Below are positions 11,241 to 23,432 of a stretch of DNA of 64,000 bases, piece by piece. Each line of letters begins with the position of its first letter. The first letter of the stretch is position 1. Where the stretch lies: NCBI RefSeq assembly GCF_965638725.1, contig NC_134957.1, positions 20,174,101 through 20,238,100 of the forward strand, in the 5' to 3' direction. The DNA comes from Aptenodytes patagonicus (lineage: Eukaryota > Chordata > Aves > Sphenisciformes > Spheniscidae). The position numbers and the translations under genes are program-made. The notes under the pieces were generated by a model. It was given only the letters and a program-made list of their open reading frames with translations, did not search any database and was not told the DNA's origin.

Positions 11241-12465
11241 TTTGGCACATGCGAGGTGTGTGTATGTGATCACTCTTTAATGTGTTCTCAGGCTTAAGGC
11301 TTTCCGTAATACTAATAGCAACAGCTGAATTGGGATGGTTGATCAGTTTGTTACTCTTCTGCATTTACATTTAATGTGGTATTTTGCCGTATTCAAATCA
11401 TCGGTGTAGCTTAATGTGATCACTTGGGAAGCAGTGACTGGTTTTTCCTGTGCAGGGTAGTTGGACTTGATTGAGGGGGCAGCGGGAGGGGAAGACACAA
11501 AGCTGTTTGTATCACGCAGGGGTGACTTCAGGTTCTCTCCGGAGGTGTCTTGCTGCATCCAAATCAGAAATAGGCCTTAGCCAACACAAATATTTGGATT
11601 TCTCATAATTTTGTACCTGTAGGGCAGTAGTATGGTGTAGGGAAGCGCAAGGGTTGTTTTCATAGATCCGCATGTTACCATGTAAAAAGTCTCAAGATCA
11701 GAAATCAACAGCATGACAATGTTTAATTGTGGAGTGTTTATTGCTTGTAGCTGCTCATGAGCCTTCCGGTGACTGTGGGCAGGCACACGTTCTTGGTTTT
11801 TGGGAAGGTGTTTTAGTTTTTGTTTAGCTTGCTTAAACTTAGATTGATTCCCTAACCAGTCACCATTTCAGCAGAGCACTGTGGGCCTGGAAAAGACACG
11901 CTAATAAGATCTGCCTTTTGCAGATGTTTCTTATTTCTAAATTGGAAGCCTTGAAGGCCAGTATTTTTAATAGCTGCTTTTTTGTTTCATTTAGCTGTGG
12001 AGCTTTGTTTTCAGTTAGGAGCTTGAGCTATTTTATAGCTAATTCTTGCTGTGTCACTGCCAGCTATCGGCTTCCTACTGATTGTAAAGCACTGGGCAGC
12101 AACAATAAGCTGCGGGGTTCATGGGCTAGACCTGACGGTGTTTCACGCTCTTGCGTGTCTGGAAGCCCCGTCGCTCCGTCCCTGTCGGGACTTGGGTGGA
12201 CTGGCCCCGTTCCCAACTTCTGCGGCAGCAAGTGCGTGATGGCACGGGCTGGTGGAAATCGAAATGTGTAACCACGGGGCAAGCTTTATTTCTGCTCCCT
12301 TTAAAAATGCTGAGTGTAAATTATTAAATAAAGACAGCTCTTTGCTATTGTTTTCGATATTATACGCGTGTATCTTGCTTGTTTTACGTGAGCTGTGCTA
12401 GCATGTGGGAAAGGCTGCTCGGAGGGAAACGCCGCAGGCAGAACTAGAGGTTGGGAAAAGGAACC
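11241..12465. other. Intergenic spacer, PICALM-like to VBP1
   Basis: About 1.2 kb. Short ORFs on both strands look like noise. An AATAAA at 12,327 might be a further alternative 3' end of the upstream gene. Confidence 0.6.
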
Positions 12466-12508
12466 TCCCTCTCTCCTTCCCTCCCTCCCTCCTTCTCTCC
12501 CCTCTCGG
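12465..12508. repeat. CT/CCCT-rich pyrimidine tract
   Basis: A polypyrimidine run at the left border of the VBP1 CpG island. Such tracts are common in core-promoter surroundings. Confidence 0.7.
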
Positions 12509-12810
12509 CCTCCCGGGACGGGCGAGGGGGCGGCCGGGGCCGAGCAGGGCGCCGGGAAGCTCTTGCCGCCCCCCGCAGCAGGACGGATTTAGGCGACGCG
12601 GTAGCTCCGTCCTCCGCCTCCCGCCCTGGCGCGTCCGCCGGCTGCCCCGGGGCCGCTCTTCCAGCCCGGCCGGGGCGGTGAGGGCCGGGCCGCGCCCCCG
12701 GGCCCCCGGCCCGCCCCAGCCCACCGACGGGCGCCGCTGTGGGACGGCCGCCGCCCCGCCTACCCCGCTCGCCTCCGCCCTCGCGTCGTCGCGTCACTCA
12801 AAGCCTGACA

Positions 12811-12816
12811 GCCAAT
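12811..12816 (+). promoter_or_regulatory. CCAAT box (GCCAAT)
   Basis: CAGCCAATGGG lies about 90 bp upstream of the VBP1 start codon, a typical NF-Y position and context. Confidence 0.6.
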
Positions 12817-12837
12817 GGGTGGGGTGGCGCTCGGCGC

Positions 12838-12852
12838 TGACGTGATGACGTA
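12838..12852 (+). promoter_or_regulatory. Tandem CRE-like ATF/CREB half-sites
   Basis: TGACGTGATGACGTA holds two TGACGT half-sites 8 bp apart, 50-65 bp upstream of the ATG. A GCGTCA half-site on the other strand lies near 12,791. Binding is inferred from the motif. Confidence 0.55.
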
Positions 12853-12899
12853 CGACTCCGGCGTCCCGGCGAAGGCCGCGCACGCACCGTCGGTTCCCC

Positions 12900-12910
12900 A
12901 AGATGGCGGC
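12900..12910 (+). promoter_or_regulatory. YY1-type motif overlapping the VBP1 start codon
   Basis: AAGATGGCGGC is the textbook YY1 consensus and contains the initiator ATG. Initiator-overlapping YY1 sites are typical of TATA-less housekeeping genes. Confidence 0.6.
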
Positions 12911-12995
12911 GGCCACCAGCAGTGAGACGGGGTGCGGCGAGGCGGCGGCGGGCGAGAAGCGCGGCCCCCTCGGCATCCCCGAGGCGGTCTTCGTG
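12903..12995 (+). CDS. VBP1: VBP1 coding exon 1
   Basis: ATG to TTC GTG followed by GTGAGC; residues 1-31, ending GPLGIPEAVFV. Phase 0. Confidence 0.95.
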
Positions 12996-15900
12996 GTGAG
13001 CGGCGGCTCCGCCGGCCGGGCCGCTCCGCGCCCCGGCGGGGGGTTGGGGGAGGAAGGGAGGAGGGAAGGGAGGGACTGCGCTCCAGCAGCTGGGCCCGTC
13101 CCCTGTGAGGCGGCACCTGCGGCGGGGCCGCGGCCCGGCGGGCGGGCGGCGCCTGAGGGAGCGCGGGCGGCGGGGAAGGCGGCGGGGCTGCCCCTCGCGG
13201 CCCGCCCCGCTGGGTTGTAGGGCCGAGCGGGAGCTGCCGGCCCGGCCCGGCCCTGCCCCGCCCCGCCAAGGCGGGGGAGCTGCGGCGCCCTCCCCTCCCC
13301 GCCGCTCCCCCGGGCCGCCCGCGCCCAGCGCCACGGGTTTGTCCCGCGGGCCCGGCCTGCCCTGCCCGCGGCCGTCCTGCGGGCTCGGCCTGAGGCAGCC
13401 CCGTACCGGAGCGCTTCTCCTCCCTCCAAACCGGGCAGGGCCCTGTGCCCCGGGGGGGCGGGGGGTGCCTTAGCCCTGAGGATTTTCACGGGGTGAGTTG
13501 CTTTGTTTGGATTCTGTCTGGGCCTTATTAAGCATTAATACACTTTACAGCAAGCTCAAATCCCCGTGTTAAGCATTTTCACGTCATTTCACTGGCCAAC
13601 TCGCATGCCGATGAAGAGCGTGGTATGAATGAACCCTCCTGTCACACGTGCTAAACTGTGGTTCCTTACGGCGGTTCCTCCTGCACATAGCAGGACGTTG
13701 CCGCTTTTGTTTCATCTCAGATAATGCTGTACCGCGCTCCTCCCTGCATCTTCCTCTCATAATCTAGTTCTTGACTGTTGGGCAAAATCACACTTAAGAA
13801 GTGACCGCGGTGTCCAGCTAGGTTTCCTGACTTTTTGAAAACCAACAAATGTGTGTCTTTCGGAAAACAGGCTGAACTTGTTTATCCGACTTTAAAAAGT
13901 GATTTACCAAGCATTTAATAATTTTGTTGACTGGTTGAAAAGAAGAATTCATCGACTTATACAGTGATGTAGTGTCAAAATTATCTGTTGTTCACTTTCT
14001 GCTATAAGCTAGCTCTTGGTGTGCTGTCTTGAGTGCTACTTTATTTCGTTTGATCAATAAGTATTGACCAGGCTGGCTATACCTGGCTGCTTTGGTGTCA
14101 TCTTGAAATGTCGGATATCTGCCCTGAATGCTTTGTTTATTGTGCTGCTTTATTACTGAGATTTTTTTGGACTTTGAAAATCTGCATTTCTCAGATCTGT
14201 CTTGATATCTTTACCAGAGCTGTTTGGACTGCTCAGGTATGATTGCTCTTGTAGAAATAAATTGATTTCACTTGCATTTTGGTATTTCTAGGTATAGTGC
14301 TTGTATTACCTATGTGTCTTCTTAGGGCATAGGTCCTGAGCAAACGGGCACAGTACGCTTGCTTTCAGTGCATCGAGATCCTACTTTTTCTTTAAGGTTC
14401 TTTAACAATTACAAATTGTAAAATTTGTAATTTTTACTGCAAATCTTACTGGGATGTAGAACCATTGCTGCCTGCGGCTAACTTCCTTCCACCCCCTTAT
14501 GGGAGACTAATGTAGACGCAAGCGAAAGGAAAGGGCTGTGGCTTCAGCTGCCCTACGAGACCTCGATCATCATGAGAGAGGAGAACCTGTGGTCTGCCCT
14601 GACTCTACGGTGGAGGCAGCCACCCTGGCAGGGAACAGGAGATAAGCAGCCTCAGCAAACACTTTGAGGGTGTCTGTCACATCCCTCATTTTCATGCTGG
14701 TAGCCGTCGATGCTCATGTTTGGTTCCACATTGTTCCCTTTTGATACTTGGGTCTGAAGTATCTCACGTGCTGTACCATGCGACCTGGGAGAGTTCTGGG
14801 GGTTGTGGCTTAGTTCTGTGCTTCTCTTTGGTTCTTCGTAACCTTTTGTCTGGATCTAAAACCCACTGAAGTTTCCTGATTCTCAGTTTTGAGAGGTGCT
14901 CTAATCAAATACAGTTGTCTCTGCAGAAGAGATCCTTGATGTTGATCTTAGAGTACTTGGATATAGATGTTCAGATAGACTTTTTTGTTCAAAATAAGCA
15001 CATGCTAAGAAGTTTTTAATGGTATTCTGCTCCACAAAGTGAAAATACTAGTGTCTTGAGGCTGGTTTTTATTACAGGTTTTTTCTTCAGAAAATAGGTT
15101 TCTGTTTCAGAAACATTGTATACCATCATGATGATAAAGACTTCCTGATCACTTGCTTGATATTCCCCCCACCACGTGCTACGTGGGCAGTCTTACTCTG
15201 AATCTTGTTTTCAGAGATGTTTTCTTTAGGCATCTTGATTCAGTAAAGGCTCTTCAAACAGTTTATGGCAGATACCTTTTCTTAGGCATTGGTCTGTGGC
15301 TTCTTGTGCTCTCCAGATTTCAAGTGATGTTAAGCACTAACTCAAGGTTTCACTGGAGTTTAAAAAACACTCCAAATAGAAGTTTCAACTCTGTTTTCTT
15401 TTGGGCTGTTGTCCAGATGTTTCCAGATAAAATGCCTTCCTTATTCTGCCTTCCTTAGCATGCATGTGAGTGGGGGGACAGGGGATGCAAATCTGAAAAA
15501 GTGTCTCTCTCGTCATTCTCTGTATATGCCCATAGGTGATGATAGCTCTCTGCAGAAGCAGAGCGACTGCCTGCAGCTCTTTATTGGGGTCATCACTCAA
15601 AAGATAAACATAAGGCCACAGGGGAATGCGCTATCCTGCTCTATTTCAGGGCTTTTACAGAGCGCTCGTGTGGCTTGGCTTGAAGTTTGCAAAGACTGCG
15701 TTACCTTTACGGTATACAACAATGGTGTTCTGCCACTGAATTTTCTTCCTAAAATGATAGGGAGGAGTTTTGGCAGGTCCTTGCAGAACCCGTAAGGTAA
15801 TTCTGCAGTTGAGATGCTGCGTGACACACCATGAAGCAGGGATCCTACAGCTTTGACACCCAGCTCTGCTACAAAGCTTTTCTGTTCAAGCTCGAAGTAG

Positions 15901-18900
15901 TGACCGTGTCTCATCCTTGCAGTTGGGTAAGATGGGCCAAAAGCCCAACCAGCAGGACTTGGAAGTTGCAGTTGGAAAACCTGGGTGGTAAATCTGAGGG
16001 GGCATTATGTAGTTGGAGGAGATCACCAGTATACAGGGGGCCTGGATTTGCTTCTCAGCATCTTCGTTTCAGAGAGACTTGGGTTCCGTCTTGTCTATCT
16101 GTACAAACAGACATTAGCCGAGGCAGAGATGGGGTGCTGGGAAGTGTGTGGGGTGAGTTGTTGCCCACCTGCTTTTTCTTTCTGTCTTGGGTGCTTTACA
16201 TGAGCAGAATAGCTTCCACAAGAGGGAGTTTCATTTCAGAACATCCTCAGGCCTCAATTCTACAACACTTGCCTGAATCTAATCCTTGGGGTTTTTGGTT
16301 AAAGCTTCTCTACAGGCTTCATCAGGAGGCAGGAATGCTTCTTGTTCTGTTGTCGGTGAGGTAGCTTAAGGCGTTCCTCGGGCAGTTGGTCTGAAATGCA
16401 GTCTCTTGAGTTCTGTTGTTGATCCACCTAGATCATGCTGCCTGCTGAAGTCTGTTGTGGAGTTCATATTTCCACTGCAGATTTCCTTCATGATAAGGAA
16501 AGTGGGTGACTTCTTACCAGGTTCAGTAATTTCATAGCAAGTTTCTTTAGTCAAGAGAGCTTAGGAGTCATAATGAGGGGAACCAGCTATATGTCTGATA
16601 CTACTTTAGTAATGTATTACAGTCTTTTTCTGATGCGAAACTACTGGAATGGAAACACCTAGTTATAAAAGAGAAGCTGAAGAGGCCTATGGTAGGCTTC
16701 CATCAGATTTGACAGCTATATAGGCAATTAAGGACAGAATTACCGCAGTGGACGAGTGTGGTCATCTTGAATTATACATAGGTAAATGTTGCCAAGGTCA
16801 GAAACGTGTGGTTGATCTCTGGCCCGACGTGCCTTTCACGAGGCTGAGAACATTGCCCGCAGGCAGATGAACTGTTTCCTGGGAGTCTGAAGGAGGCACT
16901 TGCAGAGGTCAGCATCCCTGCCTGCTCAGGCCTGTCTTCTCTGGCTGCTTTTCCAGCTGATGGTAGGACTGGCTGGAATTGCTCTCTAGAGGTTTCCGTG
17001 GCTTCCTGCTGACTGCAGAAGGAGCTTTTGAAGACGAGCTGTTTACTACCATAAAGCCTGCCTGAGCAGATACCGCAGTTTTCCCTCCTTTGCCTCTTTC
17101 TCTGCCACAACATGCTTGATCAGGCCGTGATTCTCTTCCTTCATCAGTCTTATCCTAAATAGTTTGTAATCTGATTAGCCACAGAGAAGCGTTATCCCTG
17201 CTTTACGGATAGGAAACAAAGTTTAGCCGTGGTCTGAGGATATCCAACCCCATTAGGTGTCATTTGACATCGGCCAGGACTGAAAGCACCACTAACAAGG
17301 TACTAGCAAATATGGTTATGAAATAATCCTTGCGCCTATTCTGTAGTTCCCTACCAAAAAAAGGGGGGAGGGGGAAATGAAAAGGTGGCTGAGAAAGGAA
17401 ACAAAATTATTTTGTACTTCACTCCAGAAAAAAATAAGTTTGTTTACATATAAAAACCCCTCTAGACTTAGCTGCAGTAAGATGATAGCATGACTGTATC
17501 TAGCGTTTCTGTAAAACTCTTCTAACATTGAGGGTTTCTTTCTCCCCTTAAAGGAAGATGTAGATTCTTTTATGAAACAGCCTGGAAATGAGACAGCAGA
17601 TGTAGTTCTTAAGAAGTTGGATGAGCAGTATCAGAAGTATAAATTTTTGGAACTTAATCTTGCTCAAAAGAAAAGGAGGTAAGTCATAATTTTTGCAGAA
17701 TTGGGAAATGTTTAGCACAGTTCTATTTTTTTAAAAATAAGTCTACTTTTTTTAAATATCCCAAGAAGGAAAAAGCTGGTGTTAGGAGAGCTAATATTTG
17801 CGGTACTTTCAGGAAAGCCCAGCGTTTTTTCTTTCCTCTTCCTGAGAACTACATGCAAAAGAATTTACAGTATTGCTGAATTGGTCCTTAGCCTTTAAGG
17901 CCAAAAAGTACTGCTGTAGTCGTTTAAATTTTGTCAGCCTAGTGAAATAAGAATACGTTTTTGTCAAATGACTACTGTATCAAGCCTGTAACTTCTGGTT
18001 TAGTAATCTCATCTCTCTTCGGTAGCTTCAGCCTTGATCTGAAGCTAGGCGAGAAGCAAATTTTTAAAAGCTAAAATTAAAGCTTCAAGTAATATTTTAT
18101 TTAGATTAAACTTCTTTCATGGACAAATATCCCTCATAATTTCCACCTGGAGGCCTGCTTTGGCAGTCACTGCTGTCTGAGCCTGCTGGTTGCAGAGGAG
18201 GGCGGCCTGGAAGGCCAGTGGGGATCCCAGCGTCTCTGCTAGGCTGCTGCAAGGGCTGTCGAGGAGGGGGATGCCCTGAACCCTGGAGAGGGCTTTCGTT
18301 TTAACAGTGCCAAGTCTTGTAGCTCTAAACTGTTTGTTAGAATAGTTTGTGGACCTCAGAAGAAACACACTTGTTTTGTTTTACCTACAGTGTTTTTCAT
18401 CTGTATGTCTGCTGAGGTTTCCCTCTCCTCCGGGGAGATCAGAAATATGCAAAAATATGCCATTTTAGCAAACAGGTATCTGTTACTGTTAATACGTGTT
18501 TGTTCCAGTTTGAAAGGTGCATGTATTGCTCTGCTTCAGAAAACCAATGAGCCTCGGTGTAAGAGGCGGGTGAAGCTGTAGCTGAGATGCCTTTACATGC
18601 CGTATCTTTCAAATCTGCACTTGTAAGCCTGGAAAGCTGTTAGAGTTTCAGGTTTTTAAATGGAGGTTGGATTGTATAATAAAACTGATCACTTGTTTAG
18701 GAAACTTTGTGTCTCTGTAAAATAATAAATTATGACTGTTGTTAATTCACAGGCTAAAAAGTCAGATTCCTGAAATTAAACAGACATTAGAAATTTTAAA
18801 ACACATGCAGAAGAAAAAGGTAAACTATTTTGAATATCTAATGAGTATGAGAAAAGCTAACTACCTTTCCACCCTAACAGAACACATTGCAAGAAATGTT

Positions 18901-21900
18901 TTGGAGAGCACACTTAATATGCCTTTATAAATAACAGAATTGTTGTTAAAGGTATGTAGTACTTTTTGAAAGCTAGTTCAAAAAAGTTAATGTTTGTAAT
19001 GCCAACTTCACTTATAATAGTGTATAGACTGCAGCTAAGCTTTGACTTCATCTCTATTCTTTTATAGAGATTTCTGTATTGTTTTTAAATATATCTTTTT
19101 AAAATGCTTTCTTCTTGGAGCTCTAACTTTAATGTTGAAGTAAAATTACAGAGTCCCACCAAAGTTAATACTGTATCAATGGCAAAAAGCAGAAAAGTGT
19201 GCTCTTTACTGTAAGTTTTATGTCTTTGACATAAGTTTCCAGTGAAAATAGCAATTTTAAGTTTTATCATTTGTCTTAAGGATTCCACAAATCCAATGGA
19301 AACCAGATTTTTATTGGCAGATAATCTCTACTGCAAAGCTTCAGTTCCTCCTACAGATAAAGTTTGTTTGTGGTTGGGGGTAAGTAAAACGGAACTTTCT
19401 CTGAAACTGTTTAAATAACTTATAGAAGGCTTATAAAAGACAGTGTTCGTTGCTGTCTCATCTGTATTTCTAGGGGCTATGGGCATAATTCTGTTCATGA
19501 CATAGTGGAGCTGTGTCCTGTCAGCAGGGCAAACCTAACCAGACAATTTCAACGCATTAGTGAAGGTTTCATGCTTGATTTTATTTGGTGCCTCAACAGT
19601 AAGACTTCAGAGAATTGTAATTTTGCTGGATTGTTCTTTCCAAAAAGCATATTCATGAACATTTTCCTTACCACTTCTATCACTTTGTGGTTCAAATTAC
19701 CATCCGGCATTGCCTGGGATGGGAATGTGCCCAGCAAAATAACTTAGTTTGGCAAGCAACTTCCCATCTTCTCTACGTTACTTGTATTTAGCATCTTGCA
19801 TTCCCTCTCCATGCACGTTTTTAGGGAAAGATGGGATTTCTGTTACTGGCAGGTACCTGCCAGCATTTAGAGTGGAATTTGTGCTAAAGACTGGTGGGAT
19901 CAGAGCTCGAAACGCAGATTTCTAAGTACTTAAGCAATATCAGGTTGGGATATTTTGTACTGAGAGGCTTCCTTATATGTGGAGACAACCTGCTAATGTT
20001 TGTTTTGAGACTTCTAAATCCCGGATGTTCCCAAATCCCTGTGTTGGCTGCCAAACAAAACCACTTGATTAGGACAGAAACATTGTTGACACGTGCAGCA
20101 TCCGGACTGATTGGGCAGTTACTCCCAACCTCTCCCACTTCTTTTCTATCATAAAAAGAGAAGATTTGTCTGATACCTGTTGCTTTTAGGAGACTGTCTT
20201 CAGAATTCACAAACGTTGACTTTCACGGAGCATCGCAGGTTTATTTTGTAACAGAATATCAGAGAAAGTTCATCCTATTGATGGTTCATACAGAAAAGCT
20301 ATAATGAAATGCCACAAGCAATTTATTATATTTAGGTGTTCTTGGCCTTCTGCCTTTATCCTCCTTGTTGCTTACAGTCTGCATGTTGGGCTATGCGTAT
20401 TACTGTTATTGGGGAAACTATGTCTTCCAGTTATTTTAAAAGAAGAATGGCTTATCTCACTCTTGCAGCTCTGTGTAGCGTTCCCTGGGATCATGTCTAG
20501 TTAGTAGTATGTGACTCTGCTCAATGCACGGTTCTTGACCGAGACAAAGCTTCATTGGTGCATCTTCACTTGATACCGCTCTTTTATCTCTTCACGTGGT
20601 AGCTTCTTACTGAAATGAAGATTTGTAGATTAAAAACCACCACGGCATAGGACAGGACTTTTAAACGTGTTGTATCTTTAAATACCTGTAATACTTCTTG
20701 TTAATGACCAATGCCATTAGGCTGTTTGTCAGTGTTCCACACAGAGATCCTGAGGTTAATCTTGAATGCAGCAAACATTGCTTCTAGAGTTGTGTGACAC
20801 TTGAAAGGTGCTGCTAAGAAACGTGAAGTCTCTCGCTTTCCAAATATGGCGAAGATGAGATACTGATACCTGAAAGGCTGAATGCAATCCACAGGGAGAG
20901 AAATCCCGTGTTGCTTAGCTATAGGGAGAGAACTTTTTTTTAAGTCACTAGAGGGATTTGTTACTCAGTTACTGAAGGGGTGGAGGCCTCAGGTGGATTC
21001 TGGCATTGCTCGTCCTGAATCTTGTTGTCTTGGCCTGGCAGGACAGCCTTTTGTTAATGTGATAAGTTATAAGCAAAAGCCTGAAGTGAGCCTGCTATGG
21101 CTTATTCCTTACAATGCAAGAGTAAAAGCTTTTATCAATCTTTCTTTTTTTAGGCCAATGTGATGCTTGAATATGATATTGATGAAGCTCAGGCTCTGTT
21201 AGAGAAGAATTTGTCAACAGCCACAAGAAACCTTGATCTTCTAGAGGAAGACCTGGATTTTCTTAGAGATCAGTTCACCACTACAGAAGTCAGTATCCTT
21301 TTTTTTTTTTATTTGCGGGGGAAGAGGTGTGCGTGAAAGCTAACATAAAGGTAATTACCGATTTCCTGACATGTTTTTGTCTTAGACTGGCTGCCCTTAA
21401 AATTCTGTAGCGCTCTAGGAACTTAACCTTTTCTAGCAGTGAAACGGGATATTGTGTTTCCAGCGTGGAGCTGAGGGTTGGTGTGTTAGATGTAGCAAAG
21501 CTTGTGTTTGTCACTGGGTCGCCGTGAAACCTACCGTGATGGTTGCAAACCTCGACTGGAAGTGAGTTGGGGGCCTGGGTCGGTGCTGTGGATTGATGGC
21601 CAGGAGGCCATTTCAAAGCAAAGCGACTCTCCCTTTCTCTCTAGAGCGTATGAATATTGTTCTTTGGGCTACTGCTCATCACACCCGCTTCAGCTGCCAT
21701 TGCAATGTTCTCCAAGCAGCACAAGCTCTGCTGCAGCAAGCTTGGTGCCAGTTCAGGCATTGCTTAACTTTTTTTTATTTATTTATTTATACTATCTTGA
21801 ACCACCTCCAGGGGTGTGGGGGTTTTTTATACTATTTTAATGATGAGGGTAGCCATCAGCTGAAGCATTAGATTTAGTAAACGAAGGCACAGCTACTTGT

Positions 21901-22379
21901 TTTTTCAAGTTGATACTTAAGCTATCTTAGCGCTGCAGGACGTTATGGATGCCTGAAATAGGCAAATACAGCCGATATGGGCAGGTTGACTGAAATCAGA
22001 AGAGAGTAGCTGTAAGTAAAACTAAAAGTGTTTTTCTCTGTAATATCTTTTTGGAGGTTTTTAAGTAAATGGTATAAGGGCCGCAGTGACTAACAGTTAT
22101 TAGTATTCCTGTGTGTTAAGGCTTTGCACCAAGTCAGCTCTTTCATTAAATGGTTTCTATATTGACTGTTACAAGTGAGTGGAGTGCGGCCAACTGTATA
22201 ACCTGCTTTTCCCCTTTTTTTCTTTCTTTGTTTCCTCCTTCCATCCATCTGTCTTTCCGTCTTTCTTTTCTGAATGCATGAGCTATTTCCTTAATTCCAC
22301 ACCCTCAGATATGGCTAGAGTTTATAATTGGGATGTAAAGAGAAGAAACAAGCAAGACCCTTCCAAAAACAAAGCATAG
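12903..22379 (+). CDS. VBP1: VBP1, prefoldin subunit 3 (von Hippel-Lindau binding protein 1), complete
   Basis: Alpha-class subunit of the hexameric prefoldin chaperone, which passes nascent actin and tubulin to the CCT chaperonin in the cytosol; it also binds VHL. Six coding exons (12903-12995, 17554-17678, 18753-18819, 19281-19379, 21154-21292, 22309-22379) sum to 594 bp, giving 197 aa, the length of human VBP1 as I recall it. Phases agree at every junction. Landmarks are LGIPEAVFVEDVDSFM, LKKLDEQYQKYKFLELNLAQ, the first coiled coil through QKKK, RFLLADNLYCKASV, and the second coiled coil NVMLEYDIDEAQALLEKNLS, ending VYNWDVKRRNKQDPSKNKA. The start is fixed by homology and the CpG island. 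Only the first residues (AAATSSETGCGEAAAGEKR) are poorly conserved. The introns hold no other gene I can support. Confidence 0.97.
14407..14432. repeat. Perfect 11-bp inverted repeat (hairpin)
   Basis: Arms AATTACAAATT and AATTTGTAATT separated by GTAA, in VBP1 intron 1. AT-rich and able to form a stem-loop; no function evident. Confidence 0.8.
17554..17678 (+). CDS. VBP1: VBP1 coding exon 2
   Basis: CTTAAAG acceptor, GTAAGT donor. Encodes EDVDSFMKQPGNETADVVLK through NLAQKKR. Leaves phase 2. Confidence 0.97.
18753..18819 (+). CDS. VBP1: VBP1 coding exon 3
   Basis: TTCACAG acceptor, GTAAAC donor. Encodes LKSQIPEIKQTLEILKHMQK plus KK, the first coiled-coil helix. Confidence 0.97.
19281..19379 (+). 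CDS. VBP1: VBP1 coding exon 4
   Basis: CTTAAG acceptor, GTAAGT donor, 33 codons. Encodes DSTNPMETRFLLADNLYCKA and SVPPTDKVCLWLG, the beta-hairpin region. Confidence 0.97.
21154..21292 (+). CDS. VBP1: VBP1 coding exon 5
   Basis: Poly-T tract and TTTAG acceptor. Encodes ANVMLEYDIDEAQALLEKNL through DQFTTTEV, the second coiled-coil helix. The donor GTATCC is followed directly by a poly-T run. Confidence 0.96.
22309..22379 (+). CDS. VBP1: VBP1 terminal coding exon
   Basis: CACCCTCAG acceptor. Completes N, then MARVYNWDVKRRNKQDPSKN, KA and TAG. The basic tail is typical of the family. Confidence 0.97.
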
Positions 22380-23432
22380 TTTTGCCAATTTTGAATGTGG
22401 TTTCAATTTCCAAATATTTTTTATTTAAACACCCCCAAGTTCATTCTTAAGGGACTGAGTTACTTTAAGCATTTCAGTAAATGGTAAAATATATAAAACC
22501 TAATGGTGAGCACCATTTTATTTATTTGTAAACTCAAAATTTGGTTTCATGCATGCTTCATGAAATGAATTATTTGAAAAGGCACCGCACAGTCCAGCAA
22601 AGGACATAGTATTTGATCAGACCAGTCTGTCATAAATAAATTTCTACCTGAAAGCTTGTCTGAAAAGTTGAGGGGCACGTATGAAATGGAGTCTGACATT
22701 TTAGCAGGTTAAGGTAATGCAGGGGTTTGCTTTTTCATCTCCGTGTACAGCTGATGAAGTTAAAGGCAACTTGGGCTGGGAAGACATGCAGCCGTAATGT
22801 TCTAGGAAACAGAAAAAATACAGTGAAGTCCTGGATTTTGTTTCAGTCAGTTAATTGGCAGCATCAATCTGCAAGCATTCCTGGATATCCACTTTGGATA
22901 AACTTGTTTTTAATAATTATTGGTTAGTTAACTGCCTGTTAATGAACTCTCAGCACTTTACATACAAGAGTTTGTCACTTGTCTTCAGAGAAGAGTGGTA
23001 AATGGGGTAAACAGCACAAGCTACGTCAAGACCGCAGGTGATCTCACCCCGTTCTTTTTCATACATGTGCACACACGGCTTATTTTTGCAAACGCGTTGA
23101 ACAAGGACACCAAAATGCTGATAGCCTGTAAACAAGGAACCCCCTGTTGACGATCCCTTAGACAAGATGTCCAGTTCCAGTGTCTTAACACGCTCAGCCT
23201 CCCAGGTGGGGAAACCTGTATTAGATAAGGATGGTTTACTGAAGCATGACTTCTGGTGTGAGCAGTTGGAATATTCTTTTGGTTCTTACGAAGCCTCGCA
23301 AGATTGTTGCCTTTTACCTCTGCAGTTTCTTTCTAAAACGAAATGCTCAGTGGTGATGTCAGTGGCTAATATTCACATTCTGTGACTGAGAATACAGGTT
23401 TCGCTGCAAAATAAATGCAAATGTTAACTGTT
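22380..23432 (+). other. VBP1: VBP1 3' UTR (inferred)
   Basis: AT-rich DNA after the stop codon. AATAAA hexamers lie at 22,635 and 23,410; the second would give a UTR of about 1.05 kb. Chosen from signals only. Confidence 0.55.
23410..23415 (+). promoter_or_regulatory. Candidate VBP1 polyadenylation signal
   Basis: AATAAA in GCAAAATAAATGC. It is the last canonical + strand hexamer I noticed after VBP1 in this stretch. Confidence 0.45.

Larger units (their letters stand above)
12500..13480 (+). promoter_or_regulatory. VBP1: VBP1 CpG-island promoter
   Basis: A block of about 1 kb, very GC-rich and dense in CpG, spans the first coding exon of VBP1. Flanking DNA is AT-rich. No TATA box is visible near the start, which fits a housekeeping promoter. 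The large ORFs on both strands are a by-product of high GC. Confidence 0.9.

Noticed and set aside
12398-13489. Many overlapping ORFs of 60-231 codons on both strands around VBP1 exon 1
   Set aside because: Same GC effect; only the frame beginning at 12,903 continues into a recognisable protein.
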